From Syntrophotalea acetylenivorans (GTDB taxonomy: Bacteria; Desulfobacterota; Desulfuromonadia; Desulfuromonadales; Syntrophotaleaceae): 64,000 bases of DNA. Below the pieces are notes generated by a model that was given only the letters and a program-made list of their open reading frames with translations, was not told the DNA's origin and searched no databases. Shown in pieces: positions 46,239 through 54,891 of the stretch. The DNA lies in NCBI RefSeq assembly GCF_001887775.1, contig NZ_CP015519.1, positions 1,426,001 to 1,490,000 on the forward strand. Reading direction: 5' to 3'. Every line of letters begins with the position of its first letter. Positions within the stretch are counted from its first letter, which is position 1. The translations under genes and the position numbers were made by a program.

Positions 46239-48890
46239 TCAGCTACAGATTTTGCTCAAGCTTTCCTGCAAGATGGCCCTTTTTTCCCTGGCCTCCTGCA
46301 ATTTACTGCGATTCTTTTCCAGCACTTCCGGGGGAGCCTTGGCCAGGAAAGCCTCATTTTCCAGTTTCTTGCTGAACATGGCCACGTCCTTCTCGACCTT
46401 GGCAATCTCCTTCTGCAAGCGCTTCTTTTCTTCTTCCAGGTTGATCAGCCCGGCCAGGGGCAACAAAATCTCCACCTCGCCGGCAACCTGAGTAGCTGCT
46501 TGTTCCGGATGTTCGGCTCCCATACCGAAACACAGGTCATTGAGTTTGGCCAGGGCACGAATGTAGTTTTCACCCTCAGCCACCACATTAACGGCAGCGT
46601 CACTTTTACAATCGAGTACCGCAGGAATCTGCTTGCCGGGCGCCACATTCATTTCACCGCGAATATTACGGATGCCCTTGATGACCTCCATGATCAATTC
46701 CATCTTCGCCGCGCCTTGCGGGTTGGACGGAAAAACGTCGGCATTTGTATATGTGGCCAGCATGATCGACGAGGTCGGTCGTTCACCGGGCAGCACTTGC
46801 CAGATCTCTTCGGTGATAAAGGGCATGATGGGATGCAGCAGGCGCAGCAACTGCTCCAGCACGGTGAAAAGAACCTCCTGGGCCACCTGACGGCGAGCCA
46901 CGTCCTCTCCGTAGAGATCTTCTTTACTCAGCTCGATGTACCAATCGCAGAATTCATGCCAGATAAAGGCATAGAGAGCCCCTGCCGCGTCGTTGAATTT
47001 ATAATCGGCCAGAGCCTGTTCCGTCTGTCCGGCAACCACGTTTAACCGGGTGAGTATCCACTGGTCGGCCAGCGACAGCTTGGCTTGAGCAAGATCGATG
47101 GTTCCCGGCTTAAAGTCTTCCAGGTTCATCAGAGCAAAACGGCTGGCGTTCCACAATTTATTGACAAAGTTCCGGTATCCGGCAATCCGTTCCAGGGACA
47201 GCTTGATATCCCGTCCCTGAGCGGCAAAGGCCGCCAGGGTGAAGCGGAAGGCATCGGTCCCGTATTCGTCGATAACCGTCAACGGGTCGATAACATTGCC
47301 CTTACTCTTGCTCATCTTCTGACCGCTGGCATCCCGCACCAGGGCATGAATGTAGACCTCTTTGAAAGGTACTTCATTCATAAACTTGAGGCCCATCATC
47401 ATCATCCGCGCGACCCAAAAAAACAGGATATCAAAGCCGGTTACCAGACAGGATGTGGGATAAAATTTATCCAGAGTGGCTGTCTTGTCGGGCCAGCCCA
47501 TGGTCGAAAAAGGCCACAACGCAGAGGAGAACCAGGTATCTAATACATCGGTCTCCTGGCGCAATTGGCTGCCGCCGCAATGGCTGCAGACCGTAGCATC
47601 CTCACGGGTAACAGTGATCTGATCACAGTCGGCACAAAACCAGGCAGGGATGCGATGTCCCCACCAGATCTGGCGGCTGATGCACCAATCGCGGATATTG
47701 TACATCCACTCGAAATAGGTCTTTTCCCACTGTTGAGGGATAATTTTGGTACGCCCGTCCTCGACGGCGGCGATAGCCTGCTTGGCCAAAGGCTCTACCT
47801 TGACATACCACTGCAGGCTCATGTAAGGCTCGATGACGGTCTTGCAGCGATAACACTCGCCGACCGCATTGAGATGCTCCTCGGTGCGTTCCAGCAGGTC
47901 GCCCGCCTCCAGGTCGGCCAGTACCTTCTGCCGGGCGGCGCTCCGTTCCAATCCTTCGTAAGCGCCACCGTTGGCATTGACCACGCCCGATTCATCAAAA
48001 ATATTGATAAATTCAAGGTCGTGGCGTTTTCCCATCTCGAAGTCGTTGAAATCATGAGCCGGAGTGATCTTCACCGCACCGCTACCGAATTCTTTGTCGA
48101 CATAATCATCGGCGATAATCGGTATTTCGCGACCGACCAGAGGCAACACAACGCTCTTGCCGATCAGATCGGCATAGCGCTCGTCTTCGGGATGAACCGC
48201 CACAGCGGTGTCACCGAGCATGGTTTCGGGGCGCGTAGTGGCCACAACCAACACCTGGTCGCACCCCTTAACGGGGTAACGCAGATGCCAAAGCTGACCC
48301 TTTTGATCTTCGTGCTCCACCTCAAGATCCGAAAGAGCCGTGTGACACCGTGGGCACCAGTTGATTAAACGGTTGTCACGATAAATCAGTCCCTCTTCGT
48401 AGAGAGTGACGAACACCTCGCGCACCGCCTTGGATAAGCCCTCATCCATGGTAAAGCGTTCCCGCTCCCAATCGCAGGAAGCACCGAGCCGCTTAAGCTG
48501 ATTGATGATCTGTCCACCCGATTCACCCCGCCACTGCCAGACCCGCTCAACGAAGCCATCGCGGCCCAAATCATGGCGGTCCCGCCCCTCCGCAGCTAAT
48601 TGCTTTTCCACCACATTCTGGGTAGCAATACCGGCATGGTCTGTGCCGGGCTGCCAAAGAACTTCCGATCCGCGCATGCGCATCCAGCGGGCCAGGATAT
48701 CCTGCAGGGTATTGTTCAAGGCGTGCCCCATGTGAAGCACACCTGTTACATTGGGTGGGGGAATAACTATAGAATAGCCAGGCTTTGAAGAAGCCTCATC
48801 GGCGTGAAACCTCCCGTCTTTTTCCCAGGAATCATACCACTTCCGTTCCACCTCGGAGGGCTCGTAACCTTTGGCAAGTTGTGCTTTCAT
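46239..48890 (-). CDS. valS: valyl-tRNA synthetase
   Basis: This class I aminoacyl-tRNA synthetase charges tRNA-Val. It has 883 residues, the usual bacterial length. The ATP-binding HIGH motif appears as PPPNVTGVLHMGHALN (about 39-54), KMSKS as QKMSKSKGNVIDP (about 527-538), and the editing domain has VATTRPETMLGDTAV. The C-terminal coiled coil (LEEEKKRLQKEIAKVEKDV) is typical of ValRS. The start ATG lies at 48890. A terminator separates it from the upstream response-regulator gene on the same strand. No T-box is seen in the short leader. Confidence 0.98.
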   Translation of the reverse strand: MKAQLAKGYEPSEVERKWYDSWEKDGRFHADEASSKPGYSIVIPPPNVTGVLHMGHALNNTLQDILARWMRMRGSEVLWQPGTDHAGIATQNVVEKQLAAEGRDRHDLGRDGFVERVWQWRGESGGQIINQLKRLGASCDWERERFTMDEGLSKAVREVFVTLYEEGLIYRDNRLINWCPRCHTALSDLEVEHEDQKGQLWHLRYPVKGCDQVLVVATTRPETMLGDTAVAVHPEDERYADLIGKSVVLPLVGREIPIIADDYVDKEFGSGAVKITPAHDFNDFEMGKRHDLEFINIFDESGVVNANGGAYEGLERSAARQKVLADLEAGDLLERTEEHLNAVGECYRCKTVIEPYMSLQWYVKVEPLAKQAIAAVEDGRTKIIPQQWEKTYFEWMYNIRDWCISRQIWWGHRIPAWFCADCDQITVTREDATVCSHCGGSQLRQETDVLDTWFSSALWPFSTMGWPDKTATLDKFYPTSCLVTGFDILFFWVARMMMMGLKFMNEVPFKEVYIHALVRDASGQKMSKSKGNVIDPLTVIDEYGTDAFRFTLAAFAAQGRDIKLSLERIAGYRNFVNKLWNASRFALMNLEDFKPGTIDLAQAKLSLADQWILTRLNVVAGQTEQALADYKFNDAAGALYAFIWHEFCDWYIELSKEDLYGEDVARRQVAQEVLFTVLEQLLRLLHPIMPFITEEIWQVLPGERPTSSIMLATYTNADVFPSNPQGAAKMELIMEVIKGIRNIRGEMNVAPGKQIPAVLDCKSDAAVNVVAEGENYIRALAKLNDLCFGMGAEHPEQAATQVAGEVEILLPLAGLINLEEEKKRLQKEIAKVEKDVAMFSKKLENEAFLAKAPPEVLEKNRSKLQEAREKRAILQESLSKICS

Positions 48891-48944
48891 GAACTATGAA
48901 TCCTTCCGGAATTGCTGTTGCGGACGCAGCGTCCACTTGATATC

Positions 48945-48983
48945 GGACAAAAAGAAATGGGGATTTTAGCAATCCCCATTTCT
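48945..48983 (-). terminator. Rho-independent terminator of the acidic response-regulator gene
   Basis: A perfect 12-bp stem GAAATGGGGATT/AATCCCCATTTC is followed on the minus strand by TTTTTGTCC. It lies between the regulator stop (49022) and the valS start. Confidence 0.92.
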
Positions 48984-49021
48984 ACCGTCAATAGTCGTCA
49001 TTTGCCGAGAAGATTTAAAAA

Positions 49022-50623
49022 TCAATCCTGGGCGGCGGTAATGCGATGAATTTCTTGTTTGATCAGACTTTCCGCCAGATCGGGAACCACTTCCCAGGCG
49101 ATTCTTTCCAGCATCGTGTTGGCCAAACGTTCGATGACCTTACCCGCCACCTGCTCAACGATGGCTGTGAGTTCTTCCTCGGAAAGCGATTGCACATGCT
49201 CGACTACGGTCTCTTTGCTGACCGGTTCGGCACCGGCAACTGCCAGCTCGGCCTCAACAACAGGTACAGTTTCAGCTTCCTCGTTGCCAGCCAGCTTGGA
49301 GATCAGGCCCTCGCTACGGAAATATCTCAAACCACTGACCTCGGAGGCAGCCGACTCAACAACAGGCGCTGGTTTCTCCTTCTGGGGCTCGACCAGTTTG
49401 GAGATCAGACCGTCGCTGCGGAAAAAGTTCAGGCCATCGGCCTCGGGAGCAGACGGTTCGGCAATCGCTGCGGGTTCCGGCGCTGCTTCCGGTTCCACTT
49501 CGATCTCCGGCTCTGCTGCGACTTCCGGTTCTGGGGCGACTTCCGGCTCGGGAAAAATATCGACGGCCTCTTCGTCACTCTGCGCAGAGACTTCCTCGGC
49601 AAATTGAAGTCCGCTAGCCTCTGCGGCCTGCTCCTCAGCGTCGGCAGGCTCCTCGAAGGTTTCCTCGGTAATTTCGAATCCGAACGGCTCTTCGACCTGC
49701 GTGGACTCTGCTTCATCCTCCGCGCCCATGGCAAGACTATCGGTGGTAGATTCGGCTGCCGTCAACTCGGCTTCCGTTGCCGATTCTTGGAGTGTAATGA
49801 ATTCGAAGGTATCTTCCTCTTCCTGGGGAAGGTCTTCCGAAGCGTCCTCGATCAGCAAGTCGCTTTCATCCAAAAACAGCACTTCTTCTTCGGCCACTTC
49901 ACCCGCAACATCGGAAACGGCTAAATCAGCGTCAGCGAAATCCACCTCGTTTATTTCGCCAAAGTCCGGAGCATCGATCTCGACGTCTGGTTCAAGTCCT
50001 TGTTCTTCAACCAGGGCAAGCGATTCTTCCTCTTGCTCAAGCAAGGGTTCATCATCCCAGAGACCATCCGCTTCCAACTCGACTTCGTCAATAGCTTCGC
50101 TCTCACCAACCGTTGCTTCGGCCAAAAACTCTTCGGTGCTTTCAGGGGCCAGGGTATCCGCTTCGAGGTCAGCCCACATATCCGGCTCAACAGCGGAAGG
50201 TTCTTGCACAGCGCTACTCTCACCTGCAGCTTCAGGCAGAGAAACTTGTGATGCAGAGCGGGCAAGAGCGCCGTCGATCTGCTCGATCAGCGCCATCGAT
50301 TCAAATGGTTTGGCAATCCAACCATCGGCACCGGCAGCCAAGGCCTTGCTTTCGTCAAAGGCCTCAAAAGTACCACTCAGCAATAATACGGGCACCCCGG
50401 CAAGGGCAGGATCCTGTTTGACAGCGGCACACAGCTCATAACCATTTTTCCCCGGCATATAAACATCGGCCAAAACGATATCGGGTCTATCGGTTTGAGC
50501 CATAGCAAAAGCCGTATCGCCATTATCTGCAACATGGAGAGCATAATCGTCATCGGCCAGAATGATCTTTACAACCTTCTGTATCGTAACGCTGTCGTCA
50601 GCGAGCAGCACTTTTTTACTCAT
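49022..50623 (-). CDS. response regulator with long acidic linker and helical C-terminal module
   Basis: This 533-residue protein has an N-terminal CheY-like receiver (about 1-125: LLADDSVTIQKVV, phospho-Asp in VLADVYMPGKNG, Lys in IAKPFES). A glutamate-rich low-complexity linker follows (about 130-470). Within the linker are two copies of a short motif: DGLNFFRSDGLISKLV and SGLRYFRSEGLISKLA. The C-terminal helix pair (LTAIVEQVAGKVIERL, IAWEVVPDLAESLIKQEI) recurs in deltaproteobacterial response regulators. There is no DNA-binding or enzymatic output domain, so it probably works by protein-protein contacts. A start ATG with AGGAGG at 50623 and a terminator downstream make it monocistronic. 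Confidence 0.85.
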   Translation of the reverse strand: MSKKVLLADDSVTIQKVVKIILADDDYALHVADNGDTAFAMAQTDRPDIVLADVYMPGKNGYELCAAVKQDPALAGVPVLLLSGTFEAFDESKALAAGADGWIAKPFESMALIEQIDGALARSASQVSLPEAAGESSAVQEPSAVEPDMWADLEADTLAPESTEEFLAEATVGESEAIDEVELEADGLWDDEPLLEQEEESLALVEEQGLEPDVEIDAPDFGEINEVDFADADLAVSDVAGEVAEEEVLFLDESDLLIEDASEDLPQEEEDTFEFITLQESATEAELTAAESTTDSLAMGAEDEAESTQVEEPFGFEITEETFEEPADAEEQAAEASGLQFAEEVSAQSDEEAVDIFPEPEVAPEPEVAAEPEIEVEPEAAPEPAAIAEPSAPEADGLNFFRSDGLISKLVEPQKEKPAPVVESAASEVSGLRYFRSEGLISKLAGNEEAETVPVVEAELAVAGAEPVSKETVVEHVQSLSEEELTAIVEQVAGKVIERLANTMLERIAWEVVPDLAESLIKQEIHRITAAQD

Positions 50624-51451
50624 TCATGCCTCCTTATTTACCGGCAAATGAGCCAACGGGATTCAGCACATTCGGACCGGGTCGGCAATAGTTTGGTGCG
50701 GCACACCAAACATGCCAGATATTGGCATACACTTTTGAAACATTTATCGTTGGTCAATGCAAACCGTTAAATGCCTTCGACATTCTAAAACAGTCAGAAA
50801 AATTTACCAGGCAAGAGAGGCTCACAAAGGGGCTGAAAAACGCCTCAAAGCTAGCATAGCCCCTCGACCCTGTCAAGTATTTCAACCGGAGAATTCAGGG
50901 AGTTATGGAGCTTTGCGAGCCATTGAAACACCCCTGAAAAGCGCCACTTAAACAATCGCTAAACTTCCCCGAGGAACCATTTTCACCCCATCGCGAAGGG
51001 AGGACAGAGTGACCACATCGCATTACATACAAACGTTCCAGAAAAACTATCTTTACACCGCCAAAAGTTATGAACATGCAGCAAGGTTTCTCTACACCTG
51101 TAATCAACATTATTATTAACGAATTCCACCGCAAACTTATTTATGTAGAGTGATTTTCAAGTCTGGAGTAAGTCAGATTTTCTTCCCATCAATCAAGCAC
51201 TCTAAAAACCACCTCAACCATTTCGACAATTACTAAAACCGAAACAATATAAAAGAACGAAAATATCGTCATTAAATAATAAAAGGTGTTGACCAAGCTA
51301 TGCAACAAAACCCTGCTTATACGAAAAACAGTTAAATTTGAATTTAATATACAACCTACATAATTTTTCTCTTGATTTTAATATTTTTTATAGTATTAGT
51401 AATCTAACAACAATAATCATTTACTAATTCGGATCAACAGGAGGACCCTTC
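50624..51451. other. 828-bp intergenic region, AT-rich on the right
   Basis: No credible gene is present between the divergent response-regulator and mucR-like genes. The right half (about 51100-51450) is markedly AT-rich compared with the rest of the window and holds the mucR promoter. Such a long AT-rich leader suits binding by a nucleoid-type or MucR/Ros regulator (autoregulation is known for MucR/Ros), but no specific repeat could be fixed by eye. Confidence 0.5.
51372..51399 (+). promoter_or_regulatory. putative promoter of the mucR-like gene
   Basis: TTGATT, a 16-bp spacer and TATTAG lie about 50 bp upstream of the ATG at 51452, in a very AT-rich context. Confidence 0.45.
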
Positions 51452-51892
51452 ATGGCTACCTTGCTCGAAATGGCTGCTGAAATTGTAGCTGCGCACGCAT
51501 CGACTACTCCCATGTCCAAAGAAGAACTTATTCAAGAGATATCAGACCTCCATAAAGCTTTGAGCTGTCTTGAAAAAGGTGAGGAAGTCGGCAGCGAAGC
51601 AGTTGCCGAAGAGGCCTCTACCGGCCCGGTCGTTACCCGCAAAAAAGCATTTGGCAAAGATAAAATTGTATGCATGATCTGCGGCAAGGCCATGAAAACC
51701 CTCGCTCGACATCTCAAATCAGCTCACGGCTTAACCGCTTCCGAATATCGAAAGCAGTTCGATATTCCTCGCACCCAACCCCTTGCGGCTCGCGCCTATT
51801 CTGAAAGCCGGAGACAAATGGCTGTTGATCGCGGACTCGGCGAGAACCTGGCGAAAGCACGTGCAGCCCGCCTTAAAGCTAAAAAGAAATAG
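51452..51892 (+). CDS. MucR/Ros-family zinc-finger transcriptional regulator
   Basis: This 146-residue DNA-binding protein has a helical N-terminal oligomerisation region (LLEMAAEIVAAHAS), an acidic linker, a single C2H2 finger (CMICGKAMKTLARHLKSAH, about 71-89) followed by GLTASEYRKQFDIP, and a basic lysine-rich tail. This is the typical Ros/MucR arrangement. In alphaproteobacteria such proteins are global silencers of AT-rich DNA and repress their own gene. AGGAGG precedes the ATG and a strong terminator follows, so it is a stand-alone gene. Its targets here are unknown. Confidence 0.93.
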   Translation: MATLLEMAAEIVAAHASTTPMSKEELIQEISDLHKALSCLEKGEEVGSEAVAEEASTGPVVTRKKAFGKDKIVCMICGKAMKTLARHLKSAHGLTASEYRKQFDIPRTQPLAARAYSESRRQMAVDRGLGENLAKARAARLKAKKK

Positions 51893-51910
51893 CAAGACAT
51901 GGTCCTGCAT

Positions 51911-51941
51911 AAAAAAAGCGCCCAAACCGGGCGCTTTTTTT
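51911..51941 (+). terminator. Rho-independent terminator of the mucR-like gene
   Basis: AGCGCCC/GGGCGCT stem with a 5-nt loop, preceded by seven A and followed by seven T, 20 nt after the stop. Confidence 0.95.
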
Positions 51942-52124
51942 ATGTTATGTTTTCGTACTCCAGCAACATATTGCGACCTCGTCAATGTTTTTGAAGTTAG
52001 TCATTTTCAACAGCCCGACAGGAAGACCAAGACCTGCCGTCTACATTTTCACTTGACCCTTGGCTGTCTTTCACCATAATAAAAAGCATAGGAAAATCAA
52101 CAGGCTTGATAAGGGCTATTCTTC

Positions 52125-52895
52125 ATGAAACGTCTTCTGGTCGGCGATAGTCGCGAAAAACTTCTGGCTACCCTTGAAACCATTCTTCGGCATTGGGGGT
52201 ATCGCACCCTGGTATCTTCTAACCAGCAAAGACTCACGTCTCTGGTCAAAGAAACAACCCCGGATTTGTTAATTTTCGGCGAGCAGATCCTCCAGGACAC
52301 CTCCTCAGCGATTAGACAAACGGTTATTGAGAAAGTGGCCGCCGGAACGCCGCTGCTGGTAATGACCGACAATTTAAAATCCCCAACTCTGGAAATCCCG
52401 TACGAAACACTACCTGTTCCCGTAGATATTTTTCATCTTTTTGAAAAAGTACAGAAATATCTGGAAGAATACCCCCGCAAAAACATTCGTCTGGCATTGC
52501 AACTGCCCGGTATGCTCTGCCTAGGCAAAAGCTGTCATCTTGCCGAAGTTTTGAGCCTCAGCACACGGGGATTATTCGTCAAAACCGGCTTTCGGCTGCA
52601 AAAGGGAGACAACTTTCGTATAGTCTTTCCGCTGATCGGGATGAAAAAGGAACTGGAGGTGGGTGGACGGGTTCTTTATAGTGTCCGGCCCGATCCGGAC
52701 AACAACTTCCTGCAGGGAGTGGGGGTGGAGTTTACCGATATCAGCCAGGAGACCCTCGAAGCGCTACAGGGCTTTCTTGAAGGGTGCCTGCTTGACGGCT
52801 TGCCTGGACAAACCGGCGAAAAACTTGTTGCAGAAAATACCTCAAAAGACAGCGCGGAAAAACCGACCCTGCATCTGATCAATCCCGCCGCATAA
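52125..52895 (+). CDS. PilZ-domain protein with degenerate receiver
   Basis: This 256-residue protein has an N-terminal receiver-like fold (MKRLLVGDSREKLLATLE) whose phosphoacceptor site is lost: the expected DLVLLD strand reads DLLIFGEQ. A C-terminal PilZ domain follows (about 122-225), with RKNIR (RxxxR-type) and SLSTRGLFV (the [DN]xSxxG position, here SxSxxG), so c-di-GMP binding is plausible but not certain. It ends in a short polar tail. The gene stands alone, downstream of the mucR-like gene. It is the only obvious c-di-GMP effector in a window with five cyclase-type proteins. Confidence 0.8.
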   Translation: MKRLLVGDSREKLLATLETILRHWGYRTLVSSNQQRLTSLVKETTPDLLIFGEQILQDTSSAIRQTVIEKVAAGTPLLVMTDNLKSPTLEIPYETLPVPVDIFHLFEKVQKYLEEYPRKNIRLALQLPGMLCLGKSCHLAEVLSLSTRGLFVKTGFRLQKGDNFRIVFPLIGMKKELEVGGRVLYSVRPDPDNNFLQGVGVEFTDISQETLEALQGFLEGCLLDGLPGQTGEKLVAENTSKDSAEKPTLHLINPAA

Positions 52896-52993
52896 AAAAT
52901 GCCTTCTCAGCCATCCCCGGCAAACAAATCTCATCCTGCCTACTATCGAAGACACAGCCAGACAGCCAGCCCCACCACCTAGCAAGAACAATC

Positions 52994-54175
52994 TTACGAA
53001 TACAAACTTGAGGCAAAGCTCTGACCGTGTTCCATGGTCAAACCATACAGTTCCGCAATTGTTGCGGCGACATCGGTAAAACTTTGACGCACCCCCAAAG
53101 ACGTACCTGCCGCCAGGCAAGGATGCCAGCAAAGCAGCGGCACGCTCTCACGGCTGTGATCCGTCCCCGGGATGGTCGGATCGCAACCATGGTCGGCCGT
53201 CATGATCAGCAGGTCAGTGGGCAGCAACGCCTCCAGCAAGCGAGGCAACCAACGGTCAAACTCTTCCAGGGCTTGACCGAAACCGGTCGCATCGAGGCGA
53301 TGCCCATAGAGCATGTCAAAATCGACCAGGTTAGTGAATACCAGACCTTGTTTCAGGGACGACAGGGCAGAAAGAGTCTGCTCCATGCCTTCGGCGTTAC
53401 TGTGGCTCTTGAATGAACTGCTTATGCCTCGACCGGCAAACAGATCACTGGTTTTGCCGACTCCATAGACCTCCAATCCAGCCTCTAAAAATTTATCGAG
53501 CAAGGTGAGGCCATTGGGCGGAAGGGAGAAGTCCCGGCGGCGAGTGGTGCGCTTAAAGGTGTCGGCAGCATCCCCGACAAAGGGGCGGGCAATGACACGG
53601 GATATGCGATAAGGATCGAGCAGGCGACGCACAATGCGACAGATCTCGTAAAGACGCTCGATGCTGATGATCTCCTCATGGGCAGCGATCTGAAACACCG
53701 AATCGACGCTGGTGTAGACGATCGGGCGGCCGCTACGGAGATGCTCTTCGCCAAGCTCACGGATAATCTCGGTGCCGCTGGCTGCAACATTGCCTATAAC
53801 CTCAACCCCAATGGCTCGGCTGACGGCTTCGATGATTTCAGCGGGAAACCCCTGGGGATAAGCAGGAAAAGGTTGCTGTTGAACCAAACCGGCGATCTCC
53901 CAATGGCCGGTGGTAGAATCTTTACCCGCCGATGCCTCCAGCATGCGGCCATAGGCCCCAACCGGATGGGCTTCCGGCGCCACACCAGCCACAGGTACGA
54001 TATTGCCTAGCCCGAGGCGGGCCAGATTGGGCAGATCGAGACCACCACAATACTCGGCGACATGACCTAAAGTATCGGCAGCAGCATCACCATAGGCTGC
54101 GGCATCGGCCAAAGCGCCGACACCGACACCGTCCAGGGTGATAAGCACCGTTCGTTGCACTGGCTGCCCTTTCAC
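52994..54175 (-). CDS. deoB: phosphopentomutase
   Basis: This enzyme interconverts (deoxy)ribose 1-phosphate and 5-phosphate in nucleoside salvage. It has 393 residues of the alkaline-phosphatase-like metalloenzyme family. Metal-binding motifs are LDGVGVGALADAAAYGDA (with ADTLGHV), the catalytic threonine region GKDSTTGHWE, and MTADHGCDPTIPGTDHSRE. Its ATG overlaps the deoC stop by 4 nt, so deoC-deoB are co-translated and act in sequence. It is the last gene of the leftward secA-argJ-deoC-deoB run. Confidence 0.97.
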   Translation of the reverse strand: MKGQPVQRTVLITLDGVGVGALADAAAYGDAAADTLGHVAEYCGGLDLPNLARLGLGNIVPVAGVAPEAHPVGAYGRMLEASAGKDSTTGHWEIAGLVQQQPFPAYPQGFPAEIIEAVSRAIGVEVIGNVAASGTEIIRELGEEHLRSGRPIVYTSVDSVFQIAAHEEIISIERLYEICRIVRRLLDPYRISRVIARPFVGDAADTFKRTTRRRDFSLPPNGLTLLDKFLEAGLEVYGVGKTSDLFAGRGISSSFKSHSNAEGMEQTLSALSSLKQGLVFTNLVDFDMLYGHRLDATGFGQALEEFDRWLPRLLEALLPTDLLIMTADHGCDPTIPGTDHSRESVPLLCWHPCLAAGTSLGVRQSFTDVAATIAELYGLTMEHGQSFASSLYS

Positions 54176-54891
54176 GACGGCGCTCCCCGTAAAATTTCAT
54201 GCATGATAGCGACGGCGTTACTGGTGCCGATACGAGTCGCTCCGGCGGCCAAAAACGCGCGACAAGCTGCCAGATCCCGAATCCCCCCGGCGGCTTTAAC
54301 ACCAATTTTCCCCTGTACCCGCTCAGTCAGCAAACGCACATCCTCCAGGGTCGCTCCGCCACTGCCAAATCCTGTGGAGGTCTTGACATAACCGGCCCCG
54401 GCACGCACCACGGCCTCGGCTAAGTCTCCCTTGAGGTCGTCGTTTAGATAGCAACACTCGATTATCACCTTTACCACGGCAGGCCCGGCAGCTGACACTA
54501 TCGCAACAATCTCCTCCTCGACCTGCTCGATCGATTCGTCCAGGGCGTGGCCAAGACTGATCACCATATCAAGCTCGGATGCACCGTCAGAAACCGCCTG
54601 CTTTGCTTCAAAAACCTTGCTGGCCGTCGTCTGGTAGCCAAGGGGAAAACCAATAACCGTGCCGACGGCTACAGTCGAACCGCTCAATTGCCCAACAGCC
54701 AGGGGCACAAACCGGGGCGGCAGACAGACCGAAGCAAATTCCCAGCGTCGAGCCTCTTCACAGAGAGTGCGAACTTGCGCAGTCGTTGTATTCGCCTTAA
54801 GGAGAGTATGATCCAGATATCGAGCTAAATCTAAAGTTTTGCCCGCATCGGTTTCAAGTCCGGTAGTCGGCATTGATTTTAACGTATTCAT
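54172..54891 (-). CDS. deoC: deoxyribose-phosphate aldolase
   Basis: This class I aldolase cleaves deoxyribose 5-phosphate to glyceraldehyde 3-phosphate and acetaldehyde; 239 residues. The start of the barrel is YLDHTLLKANTT. The catalytic pieces are ELDMVISLG (proton relay Asp), VIIECCYLND and the Schiff-base lysine in VKTSTGFGSGGAT. The frame begins inside the end of argJ (38-nt overlap); ATG 54891 has no visible Shine-Dalgarno sequence and ATG 54873 is an alternative start. The overlap implies coupling to argJ translation. Confidence 0.95.
   Translation of the reverse strand: MNTLKSMPTTGLETDAGKTLDLARYLDHTLLKANTTTAQVRTLCEEARRWEFASVCLPPRFVPLAVGQLSGSTVAVGTVIGFPLGYQTTASKVFEAKQAVSDGASELDMVISLGHALDESIEQVEEEIVAIVSAAGPAVVKVIIECCYLNDDLKGDLAEAVVRAGAGYVKTSTGFGSGGATLEDVRLLTERVQGKIGVKAAGGIRDLAACRAFLAAGATRIGTSNAVAIMHEILRGAPS

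Noticed and set aside
46117-46491. 124-codon plus-strand frame near the valS 3' end
   Set aside because: Most of it is antisense to the conserved coiled-coil end of valS, and it has no Shine-Dalgarno sequence.
48891-49021. T-box leader for valS
   Set aside because: The leader is short, contains only the terminator of the upstream gene, and lacks the T-box consensus.
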